A stretch of 64,000 bases of DNA from Eleginops maclovinus (Eukaryota > Chordata > Actinopteri > Perciformes > Eleginopidae). A program made the position numbers and the translations under genes. The notes below the pieces were generated by a model that was not told where the DNA came from, made no database searches, and saw only the letters and a list, made by a program, of their open reading frames with translations. The DNA is taken from assembly GCF_036324505.1 (NCBI RefSeq), contig NC_086368.1, positions 19,705,878 to 19,769,877 of the forward strand. The letters are read 5' to 3'. Positions 1 to 10,974 of this stretch are shown piece by piece (the first letter of the stretch is position 1; each line of letters begins with the position of its first letter).

Positions 1-290
1 AATAATCTTTAATATGGTTTATTAGTATGGGCAACTGTTGCAGTTTCTTCCCCAGAGCAATCCTCTGCTGTACATTTAACCCATATATGTGCAATATATA
101 TAATTTATTATACACACATATATATATTTACTCTACCATGAATAAATTCCTGAACTTTATTTCATTATTATTTTATGTATGCATGAATGCTATGTTTCTT
201 TGTTGTTTTATGTTGTCTATTCTGAATGTTTTGAAAGCACATTTATCACTGTACATGTACAATGACAATAAATGCTTCTAATTTAATCCA
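1..290 (+). other. Possible 3' UTR end of an upstream plus-strand gene
   Basis: AT-rich, non-coding sequence ending in a canonical AATAAA at 267-272, followed by a T-rich stretch from about 322. This is what the tail of a plus-strand transcript entering from outside the window would look like. It would meet the alas1 3' end (minus-strand poly(A) signal at 413-418) tail to tail, with little space between. No protein similarity is visible in the short reading frames here, so the gene cannot be named. Confidence 0.35.
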
Positions 291-412
291 AACCCCTCTT
301 TTAGTGTATGTAAGTGCAACCTTTTTTTTTATTTTTCACAATTCCTTATCAAATCAACAGCAATGTAACAAAGAAATACCACACAAAACACACATTTCTT
401 TTCATCTCATAT

Positions 413-418
413 TTTATT
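413..418 (-). terminator. alas1 poly(A) signal
   Basis: TTTATT on the plus strand reads AATAAA on the minus strand. It lies 155 bases past the alas1 stop codon, giving a short 3' UTR. The sequence shows the hexamer only; its use is inferred. Confidence 0.5.
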
Positions 419-572
419 CTGAGCATATAGAACATCTGACATAGAATATTTTAAATAATATGTGTAGGAGGACTTATCAAAGATAATTAATACAATCTAT
501 GACAGAGATAGAGGAATGGGTGTTGAGTGTGCATGTGCATGTGCCGTCTATAGCAAGCTGTTGTGATTAGTG

Positions 573-3500
573 TTATGCGCAGGCTGAGATGGGGTGGCTG
601 AGGCCGCTGAAGTAAGACTTTTCACGATCGCTCATCACCTCGAAGTGCAGCGGCTGCTGGCAGAACGTGCACTCTGCTGTAGAGTGGGGCTTCAGATCCA
701 GGCCCACATCCTTCCACGTGTCCACCAGCCTCTCTGTGGGGGAGAAACAGGAAAAAGTGGAGGTCAGAAGGTGTATACCGATAACCAACAAAAAGAATAC
801 TCTTTTTTCCTTCTTTTTTTTACCAAGTTATACATTTAAGATAATCTGGGAATATGCACATCTCCAATGCAAAAGTTTTATGCAGGGTGAATTTACATTT
901 GAGATGCTCTTACCAACAAAGTATTTCATCATCTCAGGGGTGTGGTGAGGCGTTGGGGCGATACGCAGGAGCTCTTCTCCCCTGGCAACAGTGGGATAGT
1001 TTATGGCCTGCACGTAGATGTTGTGGCGACTCATCATGAGATCACACACCTCTGTGTTCTTCTCTGCATCCGATACCTAAAAAGGTAAAAAATACATGTA
1101 TGATGATAATGATGGAGCTCTTGGGTAGTTGCACTGAGGACATCCTTTTTAATAAATGTAGGGTGTCAAATTTCAGGTCATTGGGCAACAATGAAACAAT
1201 TGAATAATTAATTACCCGGACGGGGATGATGTGACTGGGGCAGTGCACCACCGGCAGCCCCGAGTCCATCAGCATTTGCCGGAGCAGCTTGACATTACGC
1301 TGGTGTTTGCGTCTCAGCGCTCGGCCCTCTTCCCCTTTAAGGACCTGGATGGAGTTCCTTGCTCCGTGTAAAAGCATCGGGGGCAGAGAGGTGGTGAAGA
1401 TGAAACCAGCAGCATAAGAACGCACCGTGTCCACCAGAGCAGCAGTGCTTGCGACGTAGCCGCCCACGCACCCGAATGCCTTGCCTGCAAGAGGACATGA
1501 CACAGAGGGTTATTCTTCCATCATCCTTTGAAGACATTCACATTATACTCAGTGGTTTATGCCAAATCCTCCCACTACAATTTAAAACGTAGATCCCTTT
1601 GAAATGGTCCCTGCTGGAGAACAGGGACTGGAGAGCTCAGTTAGAAATAATTGTCCCCTTAGGTTGACAGGAACACACAGACCCAGAGTTAATTCAATAA
1701 GAGCGCAACAAGAGCCCACAGTCTCCTAGCAACAGCTGGGTTGCTCTGGCTTCTTTAAGCCCTCTGGCATATTGGTTGACACGGATGGGGCTTGAGTCTG
1801 ACAACAAAACACATATTTCCACAAGCTAGGAGCAGCTGTTTTGATTCATAAACATATATAAATGTGGCCAAAAATAAAAGGTTGATAATAAAAGATAATG
1901 ATTCAACTAGCCATTCTTGTTCCTTTAAAAAAGGCTCAGGAACATCTCAGCATGGCTTTAATGTCAGAAAGCTTAGCAGAACATCATCAGCATTTTGTTT
2001 TAGTAGAGATAACATACTGACCTAGTGTCCCTGAGATGATATCCATCTTGTGCATGATGCCATCCCGGTCTCCAATGCCGCCTCCCCTGGAGCCATACAG
2101 GCCCACAGCATGAACCTCATCCACGAAGGTGATGGCTCCAAACTCATGGGACACATCGCACATCTCCTCAAGCGGGCACACAGCACCTGCGTTACAGAAA
2201 GAGGAGTAAAAAAAGGGTTAACTATTAGCCCAAGAACTGGTAAAAACGTTTAGCTGTTAATGATTGGCAACTCAGTGATTCCTACGTTTCCATGACAATT
2301 AATGAGCAATCACGAATAAAGAAGTCTATAAAATGCTTTAAGAATATGTTAAATGGGAGCATCCCAAACTAACCATCCATGGAATGGACGGTCTCAAAGG
2401 CAACGATCTTTGGTTTTGTGGGGTCTGCCTTCTGTAGAAGCTCTCTGAGATGAGCGACGTCATTGTGGCGGAAAATGAATTTCTTAGCACCACTGTTCCT
2501 GATTCCCTGGATCATTGAGGCATGGTTTCCTGCATCGGAGTAGATCTCACAGCCTAAAATAGTTCAGAAGAAAAAGAGGAAGTGTGAATGAGAGTTTGCA
2601 TCAAAGAGACAGCTATTGTGTGCCTACCACACAAGCCTAACAATCAATCAATAAGGAACATGAATGGTGGATTTAAAGTAAACATAAAAGCGTTTGCCTA
2701 CCAGGTAGCATCTTGGCGAGGGTGAACAGAGTGGAGTCATTGGCGACAAAGCAGGAGGTGAAGAGCAGTGCAGCGTCCTTATTGTGAAGGTCAGCCAGCT
2801 CCTGTTCCAGCTCCACATGGAATTTACTGGTCCCAGAGATGTTCCTGGTGCCTCCTGCCCCTGAACCATGCTTTCGTAAAGTGTCCCTGAAAACAGAGAA
2901 GGACATTTAGTTTTACACTGCAAAGATTTTTCACATTTGTGTTCCAGTTGGAGGCTCAAGAGTTCACTAAATGGAAAATTCTGAATAATTAAGCGAGGGT
3001 GTTGCTTAGCGGTAAGGGACACTTTGTTTTAAGGTGTAGCCGCTTCGCAGGTTATAGAGCTGGGCGAGCTCAGACAGGCTGAAAGGAAAAGAAGAAAAAC
3101 ATCCTACCTCAGGGGCTTGGTTGTGAACTCTGAACAACTAACACTCTACAGCCACACAAACAACGGACTGGATCACCTGTAGGTGTTAGGTTCTATTTAT
3201 TTATTATATGAGGTGTATCAACCATCTGTTTTTTTCCCTTTACAAACTCTCTAAAAGTGCCAACAGGAGATGTGGACAGCCAAGAAAAATATTATTCTCA
3301 TTACATGTAAACACATGCAGACCTGAGGGAGAGAGTCAAGTGTGACACCACACGCACAAACAAACATGTCATCCAATACTCACGTAATTGATTGCACAAC
3401 GCGTGGGTGTCGACTCATTCCCAGGTAGTCATTGCTGCACCAAACGGAAACTTCCTTCTTGTCGTCCAAGGAGCCAGTGAAGTTCTCAGCCATGGGGAAC

Positions 3501-4640
3501 TCGGTGGCCAGACGATTCACAGTCTTGAACACACGGTATGTGTGGTCACTCTTCTTCTCTTCTATCTTCTTCTCGAAAAATTCATCGTACTGGTAGCGGG
3601 ACACTGTGACAGAACAGGAAGGCATAGCTTGCTTAATGTGCCATGTTGCATTGTGGCAGATGAAGCAAGGCCTAACGGTATGAAAGTCTGAGCACACCCA
3701 ACTCAAAACATACTGAATTCAAAATGACCTACTATTAAACTACGATACAAGAGTGAAGATGTTGCTACTATAATCCATCTTTTCAGGACAATGTGGTAAC
3801 TCAATATCTCAAGCAGTCATATGAACTCAAGTGATTACTTTTCCAGGTTAATATGTAAGAGTAGTAAAAATAAAACTTACTAGTGCCTGCCAAGTTGTCC
3901 TGCAGCAAGTGAGAGACACTTTTAGGGCGCTGTTTCAGGAGGGCCTTCAATAGATTAGTTTGCTGCTCTCCACTTCCCTTAACGGTACTGGTCAGGGTCG
4001 GCTTCTTCAACTGGGCGGGAGAAACTTCTGCAAAACGTCAAAAGAGGACAAAAAAAAGGAAATGTTATCAAATAACGATCAAAAGAATGGGCCCAATTGG
4101 TAAAGTGTAATCAATTTCTACACAACTCTTACCTTTCTGGACCGTGCGGATTTCCTGAACATCCTCCTGGTACTCCATGCCAACCTGGCGGACCACACTG
4201 CTGTTCTTCTGGCCCATCTCAGCAGCCAGGAAAGGGCACTTGGAGGCCACTGTCTGACCTGATGGTGGCATGGGGTGGCCACTTGGCAGCTTGGGTTCCT
4301 GATCCTTTTTGAGGCCTAAAAGTAGATAAAATAAGCTTAAGATGTAAGCTAACACAGTATCAAAAAGTAAGTCATTATTTTAACTGCAACATTTCAGAAA
4401 TGAGTCTACTTCTTCTTTGTCAGCCTCACCTTCAGCAGCAGACATGGTGTCCTCAGTCCTCTGATGGGAGGAGGAGGAGGAGCAGAGGGCCCGTGCCATT
4501 GATGGAGCCATAGGTTTAGCGGCCAACTCCATCATGATGGGGCATTTTTGGGCGTACGACACCATAGACTTTTTGGACTGCTGGAAGAAGGCCTGGGGCA
4601 CACGAGCCAGGAAGGGGCAGCGACGCACGATCACATCCAT
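573..4640 (-). CDS. alas1: 5-aminolevulinate synthase, housekeeping form (ALAS1)
   Basis: This mitochondrial matrix enzyme condenses glycine and succinyl-CoA to 5-aminolevulinate, the first and rate-limiting step of heme synthesis, using PLP. Ten coding exons on the minus strand: 4430-4640, 4133-4315, 3881-4027, 3384-3603, 2702-2886, 2374-2553, 2022-2186, 1216-1484, 914-1076 and 573-733. All junctions are GT-AG and phases close to 627 residues (human ALAS1 is about 640). The N-terminus carries the targeting presequence and three Cys-Pro heme regulatory motifs at Cys8 ([10 protein letters not shown]), Cys33 (QKCPIM) and Cys97 ([10 protein letters not shown]). In the family these let heme block import and promote turnover. 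The catalytic core has the [12 protein letters not shown] segment, [12 protein letters not shown] and the PLP lysine, about Lys432, in SGTLGKAFGC, split by an intron. Three motifs and no iron-responsive element in the leader fit ALAS1 rather than erythroid ALAS2. The ATG at 4638-4640 is chosen because it precedes the first heme motif by only seven residues, as in the family. Confidence 0.97.
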
Positions 4641-6202
4641 GGTCAGCAGTAGCGATGATGATTGTCCAGAGATCTGAAGGAGACAGTTGAAACTTAGCTG
4701 CGGCTAACAACAAAGGGCGTGGCATTGTCAAAGGCAAATTGAAACGACTGGACAGTTCAGAGCCTTTTTTCTAAGTGCTTGTTGCTTAAGGCAGTGGTTC
4801 CCGACCCGTGGGTATGCTTCTTCATTCTGAGGGTCAAATACTACTTGTTGTTTGTTTTTTTACAGTTGACGTATTCGTTCATTTCTGGGAAGAAAAAATA
4901 AATAGAATAAAATAATTGTTTAACTTTGAATATGGTATTTTCTGCATTCAAAAATATGCAGTCAGAGGGCTTGTATGACAATTGCCAAGTGTTGGCTAGT
5001 ACTACTTAACAAATATTTATATACAAGTCACCTTGTTTGCCTAAAATACTAAGCTACTCATTTAAGCAGCTTCACTTCATTTAAACACATAAACACATTA
5101 ATGATGCTCACCATTAAACAGGGAAGTACTTAGGTAGAAAAGCATTCCCTATTAAAATGTTCAGAATAAAACAGGTCCGTTTAGCCCATTTTACTGCTGA
5201 TAAGAGATGTTACAGTTGGATAATGATACATTTTTCGTGTGTTTCAGACTGAAACTACTTGAAGGGAGCTCATGGAATGTGGGGGCATTGAAAAGGTTCA
5301 TAGTTGAAAGATGTTCATTTTGATTAACTGATAAAGGGTATTAAATAGCTGTCAAAGTCTTAAGAATCAATCAAGTAAGTGGACCTTTTGGTTAAAGTAT
5401 TTTTTTTTCAAGGAGAGTTATAAACCTTCAAGCTAAAAATCTAGGCTCTCTGATTGCAATACACAACATCGACTTCCACTGAAACCGAAAAATCCTATTC
5501 CATCCCATTTCCAATGTTTATTTTACTGGATAAACTTCTGAAGTTAATGCAACAGGTGACTGATAGACACATTGCATAAAAAGGAAAATTTTAGCTGTAT
5601 TACGTCTATCCCTCTGTCACAAGCCTTCCCCCAGATAAAGTGAGGTCTAAACATTCCTCGACAGTGTTATCACTACAACTTTTTTCCCACTTGAAGTTCG
5701 AGGGAAAAAGGGCACCAGCTCTTGTAAAACGTACACTAAAGTGGAAGTAGTTTGACAAAAAAGAGACTTTAAGCTATTTAAATATCTCGTCTCTGTGGTC
5801 ATTTTGGGTGGAAAGGGTAGATTTTCTCCAAAATGTAAAACCACTAGTCGTCACCAGTGTTATAACGTCAGGTTGCGCAACATGAAACTCGGTATCCCTA
5901 GTGGTACTGTATACACAATTAAAATCACTGGCATTGACACAAACATTTAGTTTACTTTCTTGTTATTAAAAAAATAGCAATGTACGCCTTTAGGGTATGT
6001 TACCCAATGAATCGTTCGCCCTTTAAAGTGGTGTTCTGTGTTGACTCGTACAACATTTCATGGTTGGAACACAGTACGAGTAAGAGTCACGACCTGTATG
6101 TCTCCAACGATGAATAACACTTTAATTACATAAATGGTTTTTCGTTAAAGCCTATTTTCTGAAACCAAGCTACTGTAAAATAGACTAAGACTAAATGCTT
6201 AC

Positions 6203-6568
6203 CGGATTTCTTGTGATCTTTGCCGGTTGACCGGGCTTAGCTATGTTGCTAACATTAGCCAAGAAGCTACAACCAGGAGATGAAGATGACCAAAAGAAGA
6301 GACTTACCTTCTCAAAACTTCACGTTTAATATCGTAGTCCTCTTCAAATGTCGTTTAGTAAACAGGGTAAACGCAGCTGAGCCAATGTTGTGTTACACTC
6401 AAAAAAAATGACTTGTTTGTAGAGAAGGTGAAGGAGGTGACTGCTTCGTTATCCTGCACTGAGGACGAACGATAGGACGAGGACGTGCAAGTTCTTATAA
6501 CCAGCTTACGCCATGCCTGATATCGCGTGGACGTCTCGCGAGATCTCATTCGTTTACGTCAAAGGTCA
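6203..6568 (-). promoter_or_regulatory. alas1 leader exon(s) and core promoter
   Basis: The coding exon has an acceptor just upstream of the ATG (exon edge 4673), so a noncoding leader must lie further upstream. A strong donor (AAG|GTAAGT on the minus strand) ends a leader exon at 6308. A second donor at 6203, with an acceptor-like site at 6267-6268, could define a 64-base alternative leader exon. Above the leader, the sequence becomes CpG-rich and holds the palindrome TCTCGCGAGA at 6534-6543, a CRE-like TTACGTCA at 6554-6561 and AAAGGTCA at 6561-6568, a nuclear-receptor half-site. The transcription start is inferred to lie between about 6340 and 6530. Confidence 0.55.
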
Positions 6569-7462
6569 TTCCAGTCTTGCGTGACTCAATCATAGAGTAG
6601 GGAATTTTCTGTGTGGATGTCTGAAGGTTGGCAAAAAATATACTTTGTTTTGTTTGTTTTGTTTCAGACATTGCATATTAATCAATGTAGGTATATGGAC
6701 ATTAATGCAATTTTCCATGAACTGCAAATTCTCAAGACATTCATGCATATGCCTACTTTATAAGAAAAATAATCACCTTTATTCTTCATCTTGGATTTCT
6801 TTCAGTGTACACATAAATACACATGTAACGAAAAAGGAATAGCCATTATCGCTATGAAAATGTCTTTACACAAGTGTATACAAACACTGTTTTTATGTGA
6901 ATGTGTCTGTATAGGCTTTGTACAAATTTGGGAGCAGCAAACTTTCTCTTTTATTCTATCATTGCTTCTCTCACATATAAGTGCAATGTGTACATAGATG
7001 TCTATACACTGAATACAGCTTGTAGAAAATTAACAAAGACATATAAGAACAACAATGGTGCATTAAAAGCTGTTAAATCATTTACAACGATATGAGGAGA
7101 TGTTTCTGTTATTGACCTTGAATTAATCTACCCAATGATTCTGGCTTCATTAAGTATTGTTTACTGAACTTTCACACAGAGTAGTATTTTTTAATTGATG
7201 TAACATGTTACGTGATTTCTAACTTAAGAATGGATTAGTTGAGGTGGTTGAGTAGAGAGATTTCCTGTGCGCAAATGACCTCTGGTGTTGAAACAGAGAT
7301 ATTGAACCCGAGTTGATTCTAAATTGGGTTTTTGAAATTGTTTATAACTGTATGTGTTTTAATTAGGGTTGATGAGACACTTGTAAACATATGTTTGCTT
7401 GTGTGATTTTGGCAGAAAATGAAGGAAATAAATGTGAATTTTACACCAAAAGTTTGTCCTAA
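6569..7462. other. Intergenic, no gene seen
   Basis: AT-rich sequence between the alas1 promoter and the first interspersed repeat. Reading frames are short and show no family likeness. Nothing supportable was found. Confidence 0.5.
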
Positions 7463-7790
7463 ATATTGTCAGGAAGGGGGAATTAGGACCCAAGTGCAGC
7501 ACAAGGAGGTGGAATACCACGTTCAACAAAGGGCGAGCTTTTATTATATAAAAAAAAGAAGATAACAAAAATGCCAAGTTAGGGAAATCCAGGACATACA
7601 AAAAGACTTGACTTGGTAAGAAAGATGAAGCCACACAAGAGATAAAAGGGGAACTAAGATTAAATAGACAAGGGTAAGAACACAAGACACAGCTGGAGAG
7701 GGGAGGAGAAACACAGGGGCAACAGGTGAACACAATGACACAATCAGGCACGGGAGGGAAACGCAGACAAGAAGTGAAACAAACAGATTT
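7463..7790. repeat. Interspersed repeat fragment (fish type)
   Basis: The stretch opens with a purine-rich GTCAGGAAGGGGGAATTAGG and ends near GACAAGAAGTGAAAC. In between are phrases such as CACAATCAGGCACGGGAGGG that I recognise from memory as part of an abundant teleost dispersed repeat. The minus strand keeps open frames rich in Leu, Ser and Phe, but these are low-complexity translations, not a protein. Class and exact ends are unknown. The flanks of this copy show no obvious target-site duplication. Confidence 0.45.
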
Positions 7791-8424
7791 TAAACTCTAT
7801 ACACCCAGTTACAAGTGTATTGGGGACAGCTATCAGTGAACAGCCTTGTAATAGTTCCATGCTTTATGAATGCTCAGTTTTTTGTTGTATTCTTTTTTTC
7901 AATACACATTGAATTGTTCATTTATTAAGTGTAATCTGAATCTGTCTATGAAGTCTTTGGTCTTAATTTTCGCTCCCCAGCGTACACAGACAGGATGTGG
8001 TCTCATACAGATCTCGCTAGGTTTTTGCAATCATCACTGCTTTATTTGATTTATAGTAGGCCTAAATCTGCCGTAACAGCTGATTTGAAATAAAAATGAT
8101 GTATGACATTCTTCATTGATGATTTGGGCTTATCTATGTTTTTCTGTTTAGAGATAGGAGCGTTTACTGTTTTTCCCATTTTCCTGTTGTCAGAAATGAG
8201 TTTATGCCTCAAGAAACTTAAAATATATATATATGCTTGCAACATAAGGCTATCTTGGAGCAATGGTTGAGTTTATATGGGGTTTAAAAAATCATAATCA
8301 TGATCTGATATCCAGGATTAAGCAAGTAAACTAAAGTGGAGTATTTTTCACATTCACATTCACATTAATGTTGAAATCCCTGCGTACAGATCCAATATCT
8401 CCTTATCATACTTAATATAGTCTT

Positions 8425-8610
8425 TGGTCAGAGGTGGAAAAGATACTCAGTTTCTTTACTTAAATAAAGGAAACTACTCTTTCACAGTATTCTATAGAAT
8501 ATTATATTATTGGACACTCACTCCCCGCACACCTAAGTTATAACGTAGTTAGTTACATCCCACCACCGTACTGTACTTACAGTACTCTTAAGAAAAAATG
8601 CTCAATAAAG
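8425..8610. repeat. Degraded copy of a fish dispersed repeat
   Basis: GAGGTGGAAAAGATACTCAG followed by TTTACTTAAATAAAGG resembles the start of a very common percomorph repeat. A second, better copy of the same type lies at 47911-48400. The assignment rests on recognition and not on an alignment. Confidence 0.4.
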
Positions 8611-8860
8611 TGCAGTGATGGAAATTAACTAAGTATATTTACTAAGTGCACATTTGAGATACTTGTATCTTACCCAAGTGTTTACATTTTATACTGCTTT
8701 TATTCTACTCTACTACATTTTCAAAACCCATTTTGTACTCTTCTACATTTATTTTACAGATGTATTTACTATAAATTCAGATGAACACAAAAGACTTAGG
8801 AAAACTATTTTAAAATATTATTATTTTATATTGATTAAACCATTCAACATCATATATCTA

Positions 8861-9018
8861 CAATGCTCAGCATAAATTAGTACACCCCCTTTGAAAAGTA
8901 ACATTTTAAACAATATCTCAATGAACACAAAAACCTTTTCCAAGATGTTGACAAGACTAAGTTTTATATAACATCTGTTTAACTTATAACATGAAAGTAA
9001 GGTTAGTAATATAACTTA
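8861..9018 (+). repeat. Left terminal inverted repeat of the Tc1-like element
   Basis: About 158 bp; pairs with 10314-10472 in inverted orientation. Differences are scattered single bases and a short divergent patch near position 75 of the arm (CTTTTCCAAGATG against AATTTGCAAAATG). Confidence 0.88.
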
Positions 9019-9238
9019 AAATACAAATTTTACAGTTTTACTCAAATAAGGGTGACGCAAAAGTGAATATACCCCACTGAAAGTCTCTGGAGCAAAGCTA
9101 AATTTTAGACTACAAATGTCTAATTTAACAATAATCAACCACAGGTGAGTCTAATTATTCATGCAGGTGTCCAGCAGCCAATTGACTATAAAAGGGTGTT
9201 ACTTAAAGAAAACCCATTCCCATTTTATGTTGTTAGCA

Positions 9239-10317
9239 ATGGCGCCACATGGAAGAGAAAGAAAATAATTTCTTTACACCGCAAAGGTGAAGGCTACAAA
9301 AAAATCAGCAAAGCTTTACTTATCAGTCAGACTACTGTAGCAAAAGTGGTACAAAACTTTAAAAAGATGGAACTGCAACCATCTCACAGAGACGTCCAGG
9401 TCGTCTACGGAAGTTAACACCTCGGCAGGAGCGTCTTCTGATGGGAAGGGTGGAAGAAAATCGGCATGCAAGTTCACTGCAGTTATGTAACGAAGTAGAA
9501 GTCAAACTGGTGGTGACTATTTCCCGTGACACAATACGGCGTGCACTGCAGAGGAATGGCATGCATGGGTGCTGTCCACGAAGGAAGCCTCTCCTAAAGC
9601 CTAGGAACAAAAAAGCCCGTCTAGAGTTTGCCAGGGCCCATGCTGACAAAGATGAAGACTACTGGGGGCTCTATACTCTGCCGTGATGAGATCAAGATAA
9701 ATGTTTTTGGAACTGATGGCTTCAAAATTGTATGGCGTCGCAAAGGTGAGGAATACAAAGAAACATGCATGGTGCCTACAGCGAAACGTGGTGGTAGCAG
9801 TGTCCTTATGTGGGGTTGCATGAGTGCTGCTGGTGTCGGGGAGCTGCGTTTCATTGATGGCATCATGAATTCAGAGATGTACTGCTCTATACTGAAAGAG
9901 AAGATGCTACCATCACTCCGTGCCCTTGGTCGTCGTGCACTTTTCCGACATGACAATGATCCTAAACACACATCTAAGGCCACTGTTGTATTTCTGAAGA
10001 AGAACAGGGTGAAAGTGATTCAGTGGCCAAGTATGTCTCCTGATCTGAACCCAATTGAACACCTATGGGGAATTCTGAAGAGACAAGTTGAGCATCACTC
10101 TCCATCCAGCATCCAGTCTCTAAAAGAGGTCATTCTTGAAGAATGGAAAAAGATTGATGTAGCAAAATGTTTCAAACTTGTTCATTCCAGCCTAGAAGAC
10201 TTGGTGCTGTCATTAAAAATCATGGAGGCCAAACAAAGTACTAGATGTAGTAGTTTTTGTCGTGGGGTGTACTCATTTTTGCATCGCCCTTGTAAAACTG
10301 AACAATGTGTAATCTAA
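9239..10317 (+). pseudogene. Tc1-like transposase with at least three frame breaks
   Basis: The likely original ATG at 9239 runs into a stop after nine codons. The same protein continues in another frame with the helix-turn-helix segment [20 protein letters not shown]. Further breaks follow near 9365 and near 9665. The pieces match Tc1 transposase in order: paired-like DNA-binding region, second HTH around ISRDTIRRALQRNGM, then the DDE catalytic domain. The three acidic residues are visible though split between frames: the Asp of RDEIKINVFG, the second Asp of RHDNDPKHTS and the Glu of LNPIEHLWG. The gene cannot make an active enzyme as it stands. Confidence 0.92.
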
Positions 10318-10472
10318 GTTATATTATTAACCTTACTTTCATGTTATACATTAAACAGATGTTATATAAAACTTGGTCTTGTCAACATTTTGCAAATTGT
10401 TTTTGTGTTCATTGAGATATTGTTTAAAATGTTACTTTTCAAAGGGGGTGTACTCATTTACGCTGAGCACTG
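10314..10472 (-). repeat. Right terminal inverted repeat of the Tc1-like element
   Basis: Inverted partner of 8861-9018. It begins just before the transposase stop codon (10315-10317) and ends at CACTG next to the TA duplication. Confidence 0.88.
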
Positions 10473-10679
10473 TAAGTAACTAAAACCATGAGTGGGTTAA
10501 CAGAAAATTCATTGGAATTAAGATTAAGAGTCTTCAAAAATATATCCAGTTTCCCTCTACTTAAATCTGAAGATTTGCGGTTTTTGCTTTTAAATATAAG
10601 TATTAAAAAAAAGTGTATCAGCCATGAGTACTTTTACTCATAATACTTTAATTACATTCTCCTAATCATACTACAGGCA

Positions 10680-10974
10680 GGCAGACAGACAGACTTTATT
10701 GATACAAATACTTAAAAATAATTTAACTTAAGTATTATTCTTGATGCAGTATTTCACTTACATTTACAGTGTGATATTACCTTTCCCCAAGTAAAACAAC
10801 GTGAATAGTTTTTCCATAACTGGCAGTGTATAAACTTCTATAAAAAGACAGAGGGGTAGATATGGGCGGGACCTCTGCTGAGTGACGCGGCCGGCTGAGC
10901 CGACCATAGTTGCGGCGGTAGATGATTCGGTTCATCAGAGGTCTAGTTGCTGGATCTGGGAAGTAGCATTAGCC
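10680..10974 (+). promoter_or_regulatory. shisa5 promoter and 5' UTR
   Basis: After a short GACAGACAGACTTTATTGAT tract, which resembles the 3' tail of fish retroposons, sequence turns GC-rich with a GC box (GGGCGGG, 10865-10871) and CpGs. The 5' UTR probably starts between about 10870 and 10930. No in-frame ATG precedes 10975. Confidence 0.4.

Larger units (their letters stand above)
8861..10472 (+). mobile_element. Tc1/mariner-like DNA transposon, inactive
   Basis: The 1612-bp element is bounded by TA dinucleotides at 8859-8860 and 10473-10474, the expected Tc1 target-site duplication. Terminal inverted repeats of about 158 bp flank a broken transposase gene. The left end reads CAATGCTCAGCATAAATTAG and the right end, reverse-complemented, CAGTGCTCAGCGTAAATGAG. 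The arms share long identical runs including ACACCCCCTTTGAAAAGTAA, so divergence is modest and insertion fairly recent. Size and structure fit fish Tc1 families. With a frameshifted transposase it can move only if helped in trans. Confidence 0.93.
8613..10675. repeat. Older dispersed repeat split by the Tc1-like element
   Basis: The left part (8613-8860) starts AGTGATGGAAATTAACTAAG and contains repeated ACTT/AAGT words around CTACTCTACTACATTTTC. The right part (10475-10675) ends with GAGTACTTTTACTCATAATA and TACATTCTCCTAATCATACT. Both parts match from memory the two ends of one abundant percomorph element. The left part breaks off at TATATCTA and the right resumes with AGTAACTAAAACC, so the Tc1-like element landed inside it. 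The host repeat is therefore older than the transposon. Confidence 0.5.

Noticed and set aside
9145..9417. Possible intact 90-codon transposase N-terminus starting at 9145
   Set aside because: That start is a GTG upstream of the real ATG region; the family start at 9239 is in another frame, so the frame is a product of a frameshift.
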